Of a stretch of DNA of 64,000 nucleotides, positions 27,501 through 34,440 are shown piece by piece (positions within the stretch are counted from its first letter, which is position 1; the number at the start of each line of letters is the position of its first letter). The position numbers were made by a program, and so were the translations under genes. Under the pieces are notes generated by a model. The model saw nothing but the letters and a program-made list of their open reading frames with translations, was not told the DNA's origin and made no database searches. The stretch spans positions 124,001 through 188,000 of the forward strand of contig JAPSLC010000002.1 of the NCBI GenBank assembly GCA_031181345.1. Reading direction: 5' to 3'. The stretch is from Cupriavidus sp. (GTDB lineage Bacteria; Pseudomonadota; Gammaproteobacteria; Burkholderiales; Burkholderiaceae).

Positions 27501-28714
27501 TTGACGCCGGCGCCAAGCGTGCCGCTGGACGACACGCTGGCGGCATTCACGGCGAGTCCTTGCTGTGCCGCCAGCATTCCAGCGTTCGATAACGTGCCGG
27601 CGGTCCCCATCGTCACGGCAGCGGCGCCATAGGTCGTGCCGCTGTTATCTATTCCGTCGCGGGCCCTGGCGGAAAGCGTCCCGCTTGCACTCGTTTGGCC
27701 GCCCAATACCAACCGTCCTTCCGTGGTCAGCGTCAGCTCTCCGGCTTGCGCCGCCAATACGCCGCGATTGGAAACACCCACGCCCAGCTCGGTGGACGCC
27801 AGCAGGATCTTGTTGGCATACATGCCGCCCAGTTGGCTGACGTCGATGCCCAAAGCGGGCGCTCCACCGACGCCTTCGATCGGCGTCGTCGCCAACGTCC
27901 CACGTTCCACGCTATTCGCGCCGGCAACGACGTTCAGCTGGTTGGCGTAAAGCGCGGCATTGGATCTCACTGCCCGTGCGATCAGGTCGACCTGGTCGAC
28001 GTTGGCGGCATTCAGGCCGGCGCCATCGATGCTGATCTGCCCCCCTGTCACCCGATACGCGTCCAGGGTGCCGCTGCCGCCGAACATCGGCACGCCGGTG
28101 GTCAAGGTGGCGCGACTGGTATTGATGAACCCCGCACCGTCGACCAGGATGCCGTTCGGGTTGGCGACGATGACCTCGCTGCGTGGCCCCGCGACTTCCA
28201 GGTATCCACGCAGCTGACTGGGCAGCGCGCTGGTGACTTGATTGACGATGATGCGCGCCGACCCGCCGGGCAACAGATTCGGGTTGCCATTGATATAGCC
28301 GGCCTGCTGCGTCGCGATGATCTCCGGCGAGTTGTTGAGGATCACGCCGGCACGGGGAACATCGAACTGCGTGAACGCGTTGGTCGACACGCCCGCAGCC
28401 GACGGGCGAGTGATGTTGACCTGGTTGAGACCGTTGGCGGTCTGTACGACCGTGGGCCGCTGGGCGCCGGCGTTTGGATCCGCCACCACCTGCGCCAGGA
28501 CATGCACCGGCATGCCCCATGCCAACCACGCGGCCAGCGTCAGCGCGGGCAACGGGAACCGAGTCACCGCCTGACCCATGCCTCCATTGCTCGTAGCGCC
28601 CTCCGCACGCGAACCACCGTGGCGTCCCTTGCCCATGCCCACGGCGGACTCTTCGACCGCCATCAGCATGCGGCGATGTTGATTGAAGACGAGGCGATAG
28701 CGGCGGCGGTTCAT
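18515..28714 (-). CDS. Giant TpsA exoprotein (filamentous haemagglutinin family)
   Basis: 3399-residue secreted beta-helical adhesin or toxin-delivery stick. It begins with an extended signal peptide region (MNRRRYRLVFNQHRRMLMAV). The TPS secretion domain follows, with INGNPNLLPGGSARIIVNQV and VANPNGILVDG. The fibre contains five exact-period 130-residue repeats (about 770-1420), a Gly-rich pentapeptide block (about 1992-2031) and haemagglutinin repeats. The last 280 residues hold SWQDKLIESFAGPHDMIGG and end in WNAISIILKAAK, a tail seen in other betaproteobacterial TpsA proteins (from memory). No VENN or ELYN pretoxin motif was found. The AT-richer 3' end suggests an exchangeable tip. TpsB at 15537 is the cognate transporter. 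Confidence 0.93.
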   Translation of the reverse strand: MNRRRYRLVFNQHRRMLMAVEESAVGMGKGRHGGSRAEGATSNGGMGQAVTRFPLPALTLAAWLAWGMPVHVLAQVVADPNAGAQRPTVVQTANGLNQVNITRPSAAGVSTNAFTQFDVPRAGVILNNSPEIIATQQAGYINGNPNLLPGGSARIIVNQVTSALPSQLRGYLEVAGPRSEVIVANPNGILVDGAGFINTSRATLTTGVPMFGGSGTLDAYRVTGGQISIDGAGLNAANVDQVDLIARAVRSNAALYANQLNVVAGANSVERGTLATTPIEGVGGAPALGIDVSQLGGMYANKILLASTELGVGVSNRGVLAAQAGELTLTTEGRLVLGGQTSASGTLSARARDGIDNSGTTYGAAAVTMGTAGTLSNAGMLAAQQGLAVNAASVSSSGTLGAGVNSDGSVGAGGDLAIVSTGALSATGRNVAGANVTLHGSTLNLAGSQTAGNRDVSLTAVGGNLDLSGATTIAGGGIGVHAQGALINDRGRVSSQSAITVNARAISNQSGQILAHGPMIIRSNGVTNNNRGTLQSGGALTISTANSIDNTAGRIASLNGDGLSIDAGTMINAGGNTATGEEGGVIGSNGSVRLAVHALDNHGRIEATGNANLVAGSLNNDGGSMTAGGALTADVDGSLTNRGGKLTAAGATVAANVLDNSAGRIEAGHVAIDTVASLVNRGGAISQYWQGDTRIVAGGLLDNNGGTLATNGQNLIVTAGAFDNSGGKIEHAGADKLMLSSAGMFANERGTIQTNGALVAQAGAIGNRDGRLYGQTDLVLQSNAAIDNTRGDIQTAGDLTLSASGALSNANGTLAANGPNSAMAVSSNGIDNSAGRLINAGGGTTTVTSHGELGNTGGLLGGNGDTTIVAQTLTNASGGKLTSAGALALELAKNLDNRGGTLYGQTRLTISNGADFDNRRGNAQTAGDLSVVAGGALTNAAGTLVTNGAHSTMAVSADRLDNSGGKLTNAGDGATTLTVSGTLSNAGGVLGGNGDTSVVAGRLVNTSGASVVGGRTLSLDVDQSVDNRGGALYGQTGVRVSNGEAFDNAGGDVETNGDLIVTVGGALNNTDGTFAANGAHGAMAVAASRIDNSGGKLANAGDGATSVTTKGALINSRGVLGGNGDTTIAARDLINTEKGSIVAARALNVAVEQSLNNRSGALFGQKGLTLNTGAGVDNAAGDIETSGDLAITALGAISNVGGTLAANGQHSTMTVSAASIDNRGGKLANAGDGVTTVSSDGAVTNSNGVLGGNGDTTVRGGDLINTSNGNIVAGKALALHATHTVNNSGGTLYGQTALSASSGAGFDNSHGDVQTTGDLTLSAGGALSNAGGTLAANGPNGSMAVSAAVLDNNAGRMVNAGNGTTTINTAGTLLNHAGVLGGNGNTTIAVQDLVNTGGGNVTAGRDLALRVARTVDNRGGTVYGGTALTLSQASASLNNQGGTVLGGQDVIVRVASVGNAGGIVRANRDIGVAGAVGGSGEMTAGRNLTLDVAGDYLNDAANRLKADGELRVSSTGTLTNTGTLAAAGNLSVTGANLVNSAGAVLTGATATIAAGNAISNAGRIDGDTVHTSSASLDNTGTIIGYAVQVQAGDITNNGPAAIIAAAQDLKLYAGNSVSNLDGATIYSAGNLQIGRDGARDGSGMLANQTGSLLNRSATIEADGDVDIAARSVTNSRTSVVTEAGTPTSTTQTLKAWLAGLPDFELSGHQSITIPQWRWTGGAAKISAAMMQALRNPITIEVPKADVANVDTASKTLSFTKAPIEEFYNRSPKICDDNNCQPWEEILTRPLTTNSTQHYEAIQDTGTSYKITFWPDYDPARHIRPDQVRIRFDLGVDNHDYSEIERTTTTSVSTDRLVSATAAGVVRAQGAIRINSDGGAILNQSSTMAAGGDLVRRAIGGSVSDVGTALQQTITNTDTSTFYWHQKSGGNSDTKVVPYPTIPVASTTVMALPAIASSNQSVQTTARDVSVTTVDRVGNTVTGSGVAGAGKTNGGVSGGNATRGSVTGGDMTGGGVSGGNMTGGNVSGGGAAGAQVGGVSGQAVRPQTVGTARGGLPNLTLPTNGLFRIQPAPSATYLVATDPRFTQYKSFISSDYMLGELGLDPHKVQKRLGDGFYEEKLIRDQVTQLTGRTFLAGHSDQMEEYKALMNNGVAYAKAFGLTPGIGLSDEQMQQLTTDMAWLVSQDVTLPDGTTQSVLVPKLYLAQANTVNMNDTGALVTGKTVSIDASGNADNSGRIVGDVATQVLGNNIVNRGTIGGTGGNTVVQAALDVLNKGGTITGKDVVVGAGRDVINETHTITAVRTLPNGYSAGGTGIGTVASISASGTTAVLAGRDISMSGGRVDAGENALLAAGRDLNIGTVALGTTQDAVSRGRQSYSHDQVVTNAGSTLHAGANLIAVAGRDATLSGSAIEAGDNASLLAGRDTTVTAVMDTHTHSEGSLGGKGAQYTQSSYDETARGSSVKADGNIKLAAGQDSLAVAVLQANGMKAMEGAGSIPAGTGNLSVLGSSVTTGDGVGAATLLATGDITVATVDETHTAQYWSESKRSGLLSKEQTTKAGSEQHSIAIASTVSANSVSANAGRDMTVLGSNIVATDDVILRADRDLTIGAAQSNASSTAFQETRRSGMFSGGGMAVTIGKQESNQSQTAHTTTHTGSMVGSLQGNIELRAGDTYAQTGSMVSALRGDVDIAAKKVDINAATDTGRFEQEAHFRQSGLTIAVSNPVLDAMQTAGQMARAQSETDDPRMKAMAAGAAGLAARDAAGAVQADPKSGGGLNISITVGGAKSDSKQTQTSSTVVGSEVSAGGNVRIRAEGAGANSNINVVGSDIHAGDSVSLKAENQVNLLAAANTAEQHSSNQSKSGGVGIAVSVSSSGMAFGVTANAATARGNADGHDVTWTNSHVNAGNALLIESGGDTTLRGGVASGNRVAVDIGGDLNIESLQDTSTYRSKSQSASGSVTVGYGFSGSASASQQKVNSDYASVTEESGIKAGDKGFQVNVGGDTSLKGAVIASTDEAVRNGANQFQTTGQLTLNDIENRANYKAEGFGVSTGAASGVGLGFGGANSNSTTAAGISGVAGDSSVRTGDASRGIDRIFDAEKVEKEINAQVQITMTLSQQAGRAVDNYIKRNRGELLAKLKEAGSDEERAELRGKLDELTKQEKVLNILIGAVTGMGISAVTKEGLSMAADEMRKLMIEDSAKFAGVTDGTSTYDNLSGESEGVRGDRYKLGGTRWDLDKLCGPDNARCKVQNGADGLPILDANGKTQLLLTKNGQVQFDPAAANMGLDEFLKTIDGKDLSGPTGGIQGAKGTLFGVPYDAGSWQDKLIESFAGPHDMIGGKLSGLYDQEGNAERGRPSAVAKAQDLWSATGAIMASSPFAMAELLPTQVWNAISIILKAAK
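22620..22740 (-). repeat. 15-bp in-frame minisatellite coding Gly-rich pentapeptides
   Basis: About eight degenerate 15-bp units encode pentapeptides of the form G-x-V/M-S/T-G (for example GGVSG, GNATR, GSVTG, GDMTG, GNMTG, GNVSG). They lie near residues 1992-2031 of the TpsA protein. The period is a multiple of three, so copy-number change would keep the frame. It is probably a flexible linker. Confidence 0.7.
24450..26400 (-). repeat. Five-copy 390-bp tandem repeat in the TpsA gene
   Basis: The same protein motif, GKLxNAGDG and its variants, recurs exactly every 390 bp (anchors at 24641, 25031, 25421, 25811 and 26201). This gives 130-residue units that also share VLGGNGDT, VDNRGGxLYGQ and LAANGxHSTMAVSA. 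The copies are diverged at DNA level but keep exact length, as expected for stacked coils of a beta-helix. Confidence 0.85.
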
Positions 28715-29221
28715 GGGAGGACAATGCGGAAGAGATTGGCCGGCGCACTATAGCGAGGAAATCGCGGGCCGAATGTCAAAGATTGATTCTTTAGGATTTC
28801 CGTCGAATTAGAGGAATTCCTCGATTCCTAATTAAACGGCGAATTTAGTACTTTTTATCCCAGTTAATAAATTTCTTAATGTCCACGCATTCCTATTGAC
28901 ACGCCGCGACGTGGAACCCCGCCTAAGCAGGGGGAATATGAGAAGAACAGCGTGGGTAACAAAGCGAGGGCGGAATGGTCGCGCAAGGCACCGGAAGGCG
29001 ACACCCCCAATGAGTGGGATACGCAACATCGGTGTTATACAAGTGCCCAGCGGAACTGGCGGCTCCGATTTATTGCATCGCTATCTACGCACATCCAGAC
29101 GGCAGTTCGCGTTGTCACCGGTTGATTAACGGTCCATGCGATATGAAGTTAATCCCTACCGAAGTGGGGACAAGTCCCATTCAGCAGCCAGCCCGATTGC
29201 ACCGACAATCGGCACTCCGCC
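28715..29221. other. AT-rich promoter region upstream of tpsA
   Basis: No convincing gene in this 507-bp gap. The first 150 bp are strikingly AT-rich for this genome and contain the perfect palindrome GAGGAATTCCTC (28811-28822) within repeated TTAGGA-like tracts. On the minus strand a TTGACA and a TATAGT occur near 28775 and 28750 but are 21 bp apart, too far for a standard sigma-70 promoter. No Shine-Dalgarno sequence precedes the tpsA start. Confidence 0.5.
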
Positions 29222-30127
29222 TCAATCTTCCGCAAACAACTCAAAAATCAAATCCCGCAACCACTGATTGCCCGGATCACGGTGATATCGCCCATGCCAG
29301 AACAGATTGATCTGGATATCCGGTAAATCGACCGGATGGCGGATGGATTTGAGTCCGAAATACGCCGCGCTCCGTTCGGCGAACTTCTCGGTGACGGTCG
29401 CCACCAGGTCCGTGGTGGCGACGATGTCGGCCAGCGCGACGAAATGCGGGACGCGCAGGCGGATGTTGCGTCGTACGCCGAGCTTGGCAAGGATCTCGTC
29501 GACCCGGGCGTGTCCTGTGCCCGCCGCGGTTACGACCACGTGGTCCGCGCGCTCGAAGTCCTGAAGTCGTACGGCGCGCTTGTCCAGCGCATGGCCGGCT
29601 CGGAACATGCAGACATAGCGCTGGCGAAACAGCCTGCGCTGGTAGAACTCCGACGGCAGCTCGGGAAGATGGCCCAACGCGAGATCGACCTGCCCGAGGC
29701 TCATCGCGTCGGCGAGGTCGATCGCGGTATTGCGCACGGTCGCGATCGACACGCCCGGTGCCCTCTCGCGCAACGCGCTCATCAGCTTCGGAATGAAATG
29801 CACCTCGCCGATATCGGTCATCGCCAGCTGAAACCGGCGATCGCTGCGCAGCGGGTCGAAGGCGACCTTGCGGTTCAGGGCTGACTGCAGGGCGTCCAGT
29901 GCATAGGCAACAGGCTCGGCGAGATCCTCCGCCACCGGCGTCGGCAACATCCCCTTGGCGCTGCGCACGAACAGCTGGTCGTCGAAGATGCGCCGCAGGC
30001 GGGCCAGCGCGTTGCTGACGGCCGGCTGCGTCAGGCCCAGTTCGCGGGCGGCTCCCGATACGGTACGCAGCCGCAACAGGTGCTCAAACACGACAAGCAA
30101 ATTCAGATCGACGTCCTGCAGCCGCAT
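29222..30127 (-). CDS. nagR: LysR-family regulator of salicylate 5-hydroxylase operon (NahR/NagR/DntR type)
   Basis: 301-residue LysR regulator of the NahR/NagR/DntR branch, which activates aromatic-degradation operons in response to salicylate-like inducers. The opening MRLQDVDLNLLVVFEHLL and the helix-turn-helix VSGAARELGLTQPAVSNALARLR are typical, as is the C-terminal INLFWHGRYHRDPGNQWLRDLIFELF. The start at 30127 is preferred because the family begins there and GGAG lies just upstream. It is divergent from the nagAa-G-H-Ab operon, with an ATTCAC-N5-TGAT operator between. The inducer is probably salicylate (inference from the controlled operon). Confidence 0.88.
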   Translation of the reverse strand: MRLQDVDLNLLVVFEHLLRLRTVSGAARELGLTQPAVSNALARLRRIFDDQLFVRSAKGMLPTPVAEDLAEPVAYALDALQSALNRKVAFDPLRSDRRFQLAMTDIGEVHFIPKLMSALRERAPGVSIATVRNTAIDLADAMSLGQVDLALGHLPELPSEFYQRRLFRQRYVCMFRAGHALDKRAVRLQDFERADHVVVTAAGTGHARVDEILAKLGVRRNIRLRVPHFVALADIVATTDLVATVTEKFAERSAAYFGLKSIRHPVDLPDIQINLFWHGRYHRDPGNQWLRDLIFELFAED

Positions 30128-30146
30128 GTCTCCGCCCTTTATCGTT

Positions 30147-30161
30147 ATCACTTTGGTGAAT
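30147..30161 (-). promoter_or_regulatory. NahR-type operator (ATTCAC-N5-TGAT)
   Basis: On the minus strand 30161 to 30147 reads ATTCAC-CAAAG-TGAT. This matches the ATTCAC-N5-TGAT framework known for NahR/NagR/DntR binding sites. It lies in the divergent gap 20-34 bp upstream of the regulator's start codon and about 110 bp upstream of nagAa. Confidence 0.6.
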
Positions 30162-30269
30162 GGGTCATATAAGCGGGATTCTATTGGTTTATCGTTCCCG
30201 GTGTTCGATGATGGACGCCGAACAGAACAAGAACAACAACGACAACGACAACGACAAACCGGAGACGAT

Positions 30270-31268
30270 ATGGAGGTGCGCGTCCTTCCCCACGGACAGC
30301 GTCTGGACGTGCCGCAAGGCGAGAACCTGCTGAGTGCGTTGCAGCAGCATGGTTTGCCGATCTCGTACAGCTGCATGGCGGGCCGCTGCGGCACCTGTCG
30401 CTGCCGTCTGATCGAGGGCGATGTGCGGCAAGCCGGCGATAACCACGCCGATGCGCCCAACGACATTGATCAGCAAGGAGGACGCCAGCTGCTCGCCTGC
30501 CAATCCATCGTGATGGGCCCGTGCACCATCGAGATTCCTGAGCCGGACGAGGTGGTTGTCCATCCCGCTCGCATCCTGAAGGGCACGGTCACGGCATTGG
30601 CGGACCTGACGCACGACATCAAGCTGATCCGGCTCGCGCCAGCCAAGCCGCTGTCGTTCTCTCCGGGCCAGTACGCGATGCTGCAATTCACGCCCGACCA
30701 TATCCGTCCCTATTCGATGGCGCGGCTGCCTGGCGATGGCGAGCTCGAATTTCATGTGCGTACGGTCGCCGGCGGCCGGGTCACTGGCTATATCCGTGAG
30801 CAATTGAAGATAGGCGACACCGTTCGCGTCAGCGGACCGCTTGGCACGTCGTATCTGCGGACCCGCAACGACGATCCAATCCTTTGCATTGCCGGAGGTA
30901 CGGGTCTGGCGCCCGTGCTCTCCATCGTGCGCGGCGCGATCGCCGCCGGGCTCTCGAATCCCATCCATCTGTACTTCGGCATTCGCTCGCCGCGCGATGC
31001 CTATGGGCTCGACTGGCTGAACGAACTGGCGCAGCGGCATCCACGCTTGCGCATCGACGTGATATCGACTGTGCCGGGTAACGACCGCGATCTGCGCACC
31101 GGGCTCGTCACCGAAGCCGTCGCACAGGACTACGGCGATCTGACGGGCTGGCGCGCATATCTGTGCGGGGCGCCACCGATGGTCGAGGCCGCCACGGCAC
31201 TGCTGCGCGATCGCGGCATCCGTGGCGACCATATCTACGCGGATGCCTTCTACGCATCCAGCGCCTGA
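30270..31268 (+). CDS. nagAa: Ferredoxin reductase component of salicylate 5-hydroxylase
   Basis: 332-residue electron-transfer flavoprotein that passes electrons from NAD(P)H to the Rieske ferredoxin. Residues about 1-90 are a plant-type [2Fe-2S] domain with C-x4-C-x2-C (SCMAGRCGTCRC) and a fourth Cys in LLACQS. An FAD domain follows (RPYSMARLPGDGELEFHVR), then an NAD-binding domain (CIAGGTGLAPVLSIV and AYLCGAPPMVEAA). Length is close to NagAa/NahAa (about 328). The start at 30270 has GGAG five bases upstream. It is the first gene of the operon with nagG, nagH and nagAb, which use it as reductase. Confidence 0.92.
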   Translation: MEVRVLPHGQRLDVPQGENLLSALQQHGLPISYSCMAGRCGTCRCRLIEGDVRQAGDNHADAPNDIDQQGGRQLLACQSIVMGPCTIEIPEPDEVVVHPARILKGTVTALADLTHDIKLIRLAPAKPLSFSPGQYAMLQFTPDHIRPYSMARLPGDGELEFHVRTVAGGRVTGYIREQLKIGDTVRVSGPLGTSYLRTRNDDPILCIAGGTGLAPVLSIVRGAIAAGLSNPIHLYFGIRSPRDAYGLDWLNELAQRHPRLRIDVISTVPGNDRDLRTGLVTEAVAQDYGDLTGWRAYLCGAPPMVEAATALLRDRGIRGDHIYADAFYASSA

Positions 31269-31330
31269 TCTTCTCGAAAGCAGAAGCCCGGCACCCCCAA
31301 CGACCCAGCAAGAAGGACAGGAGACAAAGC

Positions 31331-32584
31331 ATGGAAATCAACGCCGCACGCACCGACGCGATATGGCCAGACGACGGCATCAGCCGCATCCCATTCCGCG
31401 TCTATACCGACCAGCAGCTCTACCAGCGCGAACTGGAGCGCTGCTTCTATCGCGGCCATTGGAACTATGTCGCCCTCGAAGCGGAGATACCCAATTCCGG
31501 CGATTTCAAGCGCACCGCGATCGGCGAGCGCTCCGTCATCGTGATTCGCGACGCCGACGGCGACATCAACGTGGTCGAAAACGTCTGCGCGCATCGCGGC
31601 ATGAAGTTCTGCCGCGAACGCAGCGGCAACCGCAAGGACTTTCACTGCCCCTATCACCAGTGGAACTACGACCTGAAGGGCAATCTGCAAGGCGTGCCGT
31701 TTCGTCGCGGCGTCAAGCAGGACGGCAAGATCAACGGCGGCATGCCCGCGGATTTCCGGCCGGAGGAACACGGCCTGACCAGGCTCAAGGTGGCGACGCG
31801 CGGCGGCGTGGTATTCGCGTCGTTCGATCACGAGGTCGAGCCGCTGGAGAGCTATCTCGGCCCGGAGATCCTCGGCTACTTCGACCGTCTGTTCAACGGG
31901 CGCAAGCTCAAACTGCTCGGCTACAACAAGCAGCGCATCCCGGGCAACTGGAAGCTGATGCAGGAGAACATCAAGGACCCATACCACCCCGGTCTGCTGC
32001 ATACGTGGTTCGTGACGTTCGGCCTTTGGCGCGCCGACAACAAGGCGCGACTGGTCATGGACCCGCAATTGCGTCACGCCGCGATGGTGTCGACGCGCGG
32101 ACAGGGAGGGAAGAGCGAGGTTACCTCGGGGGTCTCGAGTTTCAAGGACCAGATGACGCTCAAGGACGACCGCCTGCTCGACATCGTGCATGAGCCCTGG
32201 TGGGGCGAACCCACCGCCGTGATGATGACGATCTTTCCCAGCGTGATCTTCCACCAGCAGGTCAATTCGGTCTCCACGCGGCATATCCAGCCCCGCGGCC
32301 CCGATGCGTTCGACTTCGTCTGGACCCACTTCGGCTTCGAGGACGACGATGACGCCATGACGCGGCGGCGACTCCGCCAGGCCAATCTGTTCGGCCCCGC
32401 CGGCTTCGTGTCGGCCGATGACGGCGAGGCCATCGAATGCTCGCAGCAAGGCTTCGCGCAAAAGCCCTGGCACCGCGTGCTCGCCGAGCTCGGCGGACGC
32501 ACCGCGGAGAACACCGACCACATGGTCACCGAAACGCTGATCCGCGGCATGTACGCCTACTGGCGCAAAGTGATGGAGGTCTGA
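31331..32584 (+). CDS. nagG: Salicylate 5-hydroxylase, large (alpha) oxygenase subunit
   Basis: 417-residue Rieske non-haem iron oxygenase subunit; with NagH it hydroxylates salicylate to gentisate. The Rieske cluster ligands are C86-x-H88 and C106-x2-H109. The mononuclear iron site shows D216-x2-H219-x4-H224 ([14 protein letters not shown]). Long stretches such as [18 protein letters not shown] and [18 protein letters not shown] match NagG of Ralstonia sp. U2 as remembered. The start at 31331 has AGGAGA upstream, 62 bp after nagAa. Activity on substituted salicylates or anthranilate-like acids is possible, but salicylate is the best call. Confidence 0.92.
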   Translation: MEINAARTDAIWPDDGISRIPFRVYTDQQLYQRELERCFYRGHWNYVALEAEIPNSGDFKRTAIGERSVIVIRDADGDINVVENVCAHRGMKFCRERSGNRKDFHCPYHQWNYDLKGNLQGVPFRRGVKQDGKINGGMPADFRPEEHGLTRLKVATRGGVVFASFDHEVEPLESYLGPEILGYFDRLFNGRKLKLLGYNKQRIPGNWKLMQENIKDPYHPGLLHTWFVTFGLWRADNKARLVMDPQLRHAAMVSTRGQGGKSEVTSGVSSFKDQMTLKDDRLLDIVHEPWWGEPTAVMMTIFPSVIFHQQVNSVSTRHIQPRGPDAFDFVWTHFGFEDDDDAMTRRRLRQANLFGPAGFVSADDGEAIECSQQGFAQKPWHRVLAELGGRTAENTDHMVTETLIRGMYAYWRKVMEV

Positions 32585-32586
32585 AG

Positions 32587-33057
32587 ATGGAGTTCGCCGA
32601 CTACCACGCGTTGCTGAACTTGTATGCCGACTATGCAAGCGTCCTCGACAACGGCGACTGGGACCGCTGGCCCGAGTTCTTCACGGACGACTGCATCTAC
32701 AAGGTCCAGCCGCGGGAAAACCATGAACGCGGCCTGCCGTTGGCGACGCTGTCGTTCGAGAGCAAGGCCATGCTGCGGGATCGCATCTACGGCATTCGCG
32801 AGACGCTGTTCCACGACCCCTATTACCAGCGTCACATCGTCGGCGCGCCCCTGGTGCGCAGTACCGACGGCGAGCGCATCGTGTCCGAGGCCAGTTACGC
32901 GGTACTGCGGACCAAGCCCGACCAGCTGACCGATGTGCTGAATGCCGGCCGCTATCTCGACACCGTGGTGCGCACCCCGGACGGCCTGCGTTTCGCCTCG
33001 CGGCTTTGCGTATTCGATAGCGAGATGATTCCCAACTCGCTGATCTATCCGATCTGA
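32587..33057 (+). CDS. nagH: Salicylate 5-hydroxylase, small (beta) subunit
   Basis: 156-residue ring-hydroxylating dioxygenase beta subunit with the NTF2-like fold. It has the family pattern [32 protein letters not shown] (read in pieces) and a C-terminal [22 protein letters not shown]. It pairs with the alpha subunit to form the hexameric oxygenase and is mainly structural. The ATG lies two bases after the nagG stop, so the two are translationally linked. Confidence 0.92.
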   Translation: MEFADYHALLNLYADYASVLDNGDWDRWPEFFTDDCIYKVQPRENHERGLPLATLSFESKAMLRDRIYGIRETLFHDPYYQRHIVGAPLVRSTDGERIVSEASYAVLRTKPDQLTDVLNAGRYLDTVVRTPDGLRFASRLCVFDSEMIPNSLIYPI

Positions 33058-33071
33058 TCCTGGAGCGAACC

Positions 33072-33386
33072 ATGACCGAAACCTGGACCGAAGCCGTGCC
33101 GCTTGCCAGCGTGCCGCAGGACGACGTGATCGCCGTCGAAGTCGCCGGACGGGAGATCGCGCTGTACGGCGTCGACGGCGAGATCTATGCCACCGACAAT
33201 CTCTGCACGCATGGACACGCGCGATTGTGCGATGGATTCCTCGATGGACACGAGATCGAATGCCCGTTGCATCAGGGCAAGTTCGATGTCCGGACCGGCG
33301 CGGCAGTGTGCGCGCCGGTGACGGAGAACCTTCGCAGCTATCCGGTACGGATCGAGGGGGGAAGAGTCCTCATCGATCTGGGATAG
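33072..33386 (+). CDS. nagAb: Rieske ferredoxin of salicylate 5-hydroxylase
   Basis: 104-residue Rieske [2Fe-2S] ferredoxin. The ligands are C-x-H in [10 protein letters not shown] and C-x2-H in [15 protein letters not shown]. It carries electrons from the NagAa reductase to the NagG/NagH oxygenase. It follows nagH by 14 bp and closes the four-gene operon; it is convergent with the Bug gene behind it. The gentisate ring-cleavage genes that normally follow in nag clusters are not in this window. Confidence 0.93.
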   Translation: MTETWTEAVPLASVPQDDVIAVEVAGREIALYGVDGEIYATDNLCTHGHARLCDGFLDGHEIECPLHQGKFDVRTGAAVCAPVTENLRSYPVRIEGGRVLIDLG

Positions 33387-33438
33387 CCACGGCCGAACCA
33401 AGGCGGTTACGTCTCGCGGCCTTGAGTCCCTGCGGTAC

Positions 33439-34440
33439 CTATTGGCGGCCATCCGCAGCGGCCGCCAACAACGGGCGCAACCTGGCGACGTCCTGCGACA
33501 AGCGCTCGCCCAATCGCGTCGCGGTGGCGTCGCCGGCGATCGGTACGGTGGCCCCGGCGCCGGCCAATGCGGTCCGATAGGCAGCATTGCCCACCGCGGC
33601 CTCGGCGGCACGGCGCAACGCCTGCACGACGGGGGCAGGGGTGCCGGCAGGAGCAAACAGCCCGTACCACACTGCGAAGCTCTCCACCGACAGGCCGTGC
33701 TCGGCGAGCGTGGGCGCCCCGGGGAACATGGAAATGCGCCGATCCGACACCGTTGCAAGCGCGGCGACCTTGCCACTATCGAGCATGGGCTTCAGGTTGG
33801 TGACCAGGTCGCACATCGCATCGACGCGCCCTGCCATCAGGTCGATCAGCGCAGGCCCGGTGCCCTTGTACGCGACCTCGGTATCGCGGCCGCGCATCGC
33901 TGCCCCGACCAGCCGCATGCAAAGCGAGGAGGCCGAGCCGGGTCCCGCCGTGCCCCAGTTCAGCTGGCCCGCGCGACTTCTCGATGCGAGGCTGTCGATT
34001 CCAGCTATCGATGAACCCGCTGGTACGACTACCATCATCGGCACTTCCGATACCAGCGCCAGCGGCACCAGATCGCGCCGCGGATCGAGCTTCAGCGATG
34101 GATACAGCGCCGGCACCGTCGCAAGGCCGACGTGATGCAGCAGCAGCGTGTAGCCGTCGGCAGCGGCGCGCGCGACCCGCTGCGATCCGATGGTACCTCC
34201 CGCCCCGCCGTGGTTCTCGACCATCACGGTGGCGCCAAGCCGGTCCTTCAGAGCCACCGCAAGATGGCGCGCCACCAAATCCATCGGCCCTCCGGCCGCA
34301 TAGGGCACCACGATGACCACCGGCCGGACCGGGTAGGCGTCGGCGCGTCCCTCGGCCCGTGCTGACCAGCCATGGAACATGCCTGCCATCGCAGCGATGA
34401 CGAGAGCGGCACGGCGAACACTCCTGGCCACGGCTGTCAT
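33439..34440 (-). CDS. Bug/TctC-family periplasmic substrate-binding protein
   Basis: 333-residue secreted receptor with a signal peptide (ALVIAAMAGMFHGWSARA). The Bug hallmarks YPVRPVVIVVPYAAGG, ENHGGAGGTIG and DGYTLLLHH are present. The start at 34440 overlaps the TGA of the upstream DJ-1 gene (ATGA), implying translational coupling. The pairing with a DJ-1 hydratase-like enzyme suggests that receptor and enzyme handle the same compound. No transporter membrane subunits are nearby. Confidence 0.92.
   Translation of the reverse strand: MTAVARSVRRAALVIAAMAGMFHGWSARAEGRADAYPVRPVVIVVPYAAGGPMDLVARHLAVALKDRLGATVMVENHGGAGGTIGSQRVARAAADGYTLLLHHVGLATVPALYPSLKLDPRRDLVPLALVSEVPMMVVVPAGSSIAGIDSLASRSRAGQLNWGTAGPGSASSLCMRLVGAAMRGRDTEVAYKGTGPALIDLMAGRVDAMCDLVTNLKPMLDSGKVAALATVSDRRISMFPGAPTLAEHGLSVESFAVWYGLFAPAGTPAPVVQALRRAAEAAVGNAAYRTALAGAGATVPIAGDATATRLGERLSQDVARLRPLLAAAADGRQ

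Noticed and set aside
19646..28753. Long plus-strand frames antisense to tpsA
   Set aside because: They mirror the repetitive exoprotein gene; translations are low-complexity and lack ribosome sites.
28745..28782. TTGACA and TATAGT upstream of tpsA as a sigma-70 promoter
   Set aside because: The spacing is 21 bp, outside the usual 16-19 bp range.
28896..29129. Small plus-strand open frame upstream of tpsA
   Set aside because: Arg-rich translation with no domain, no good ribosome site, and it lies in a probable promoter region.
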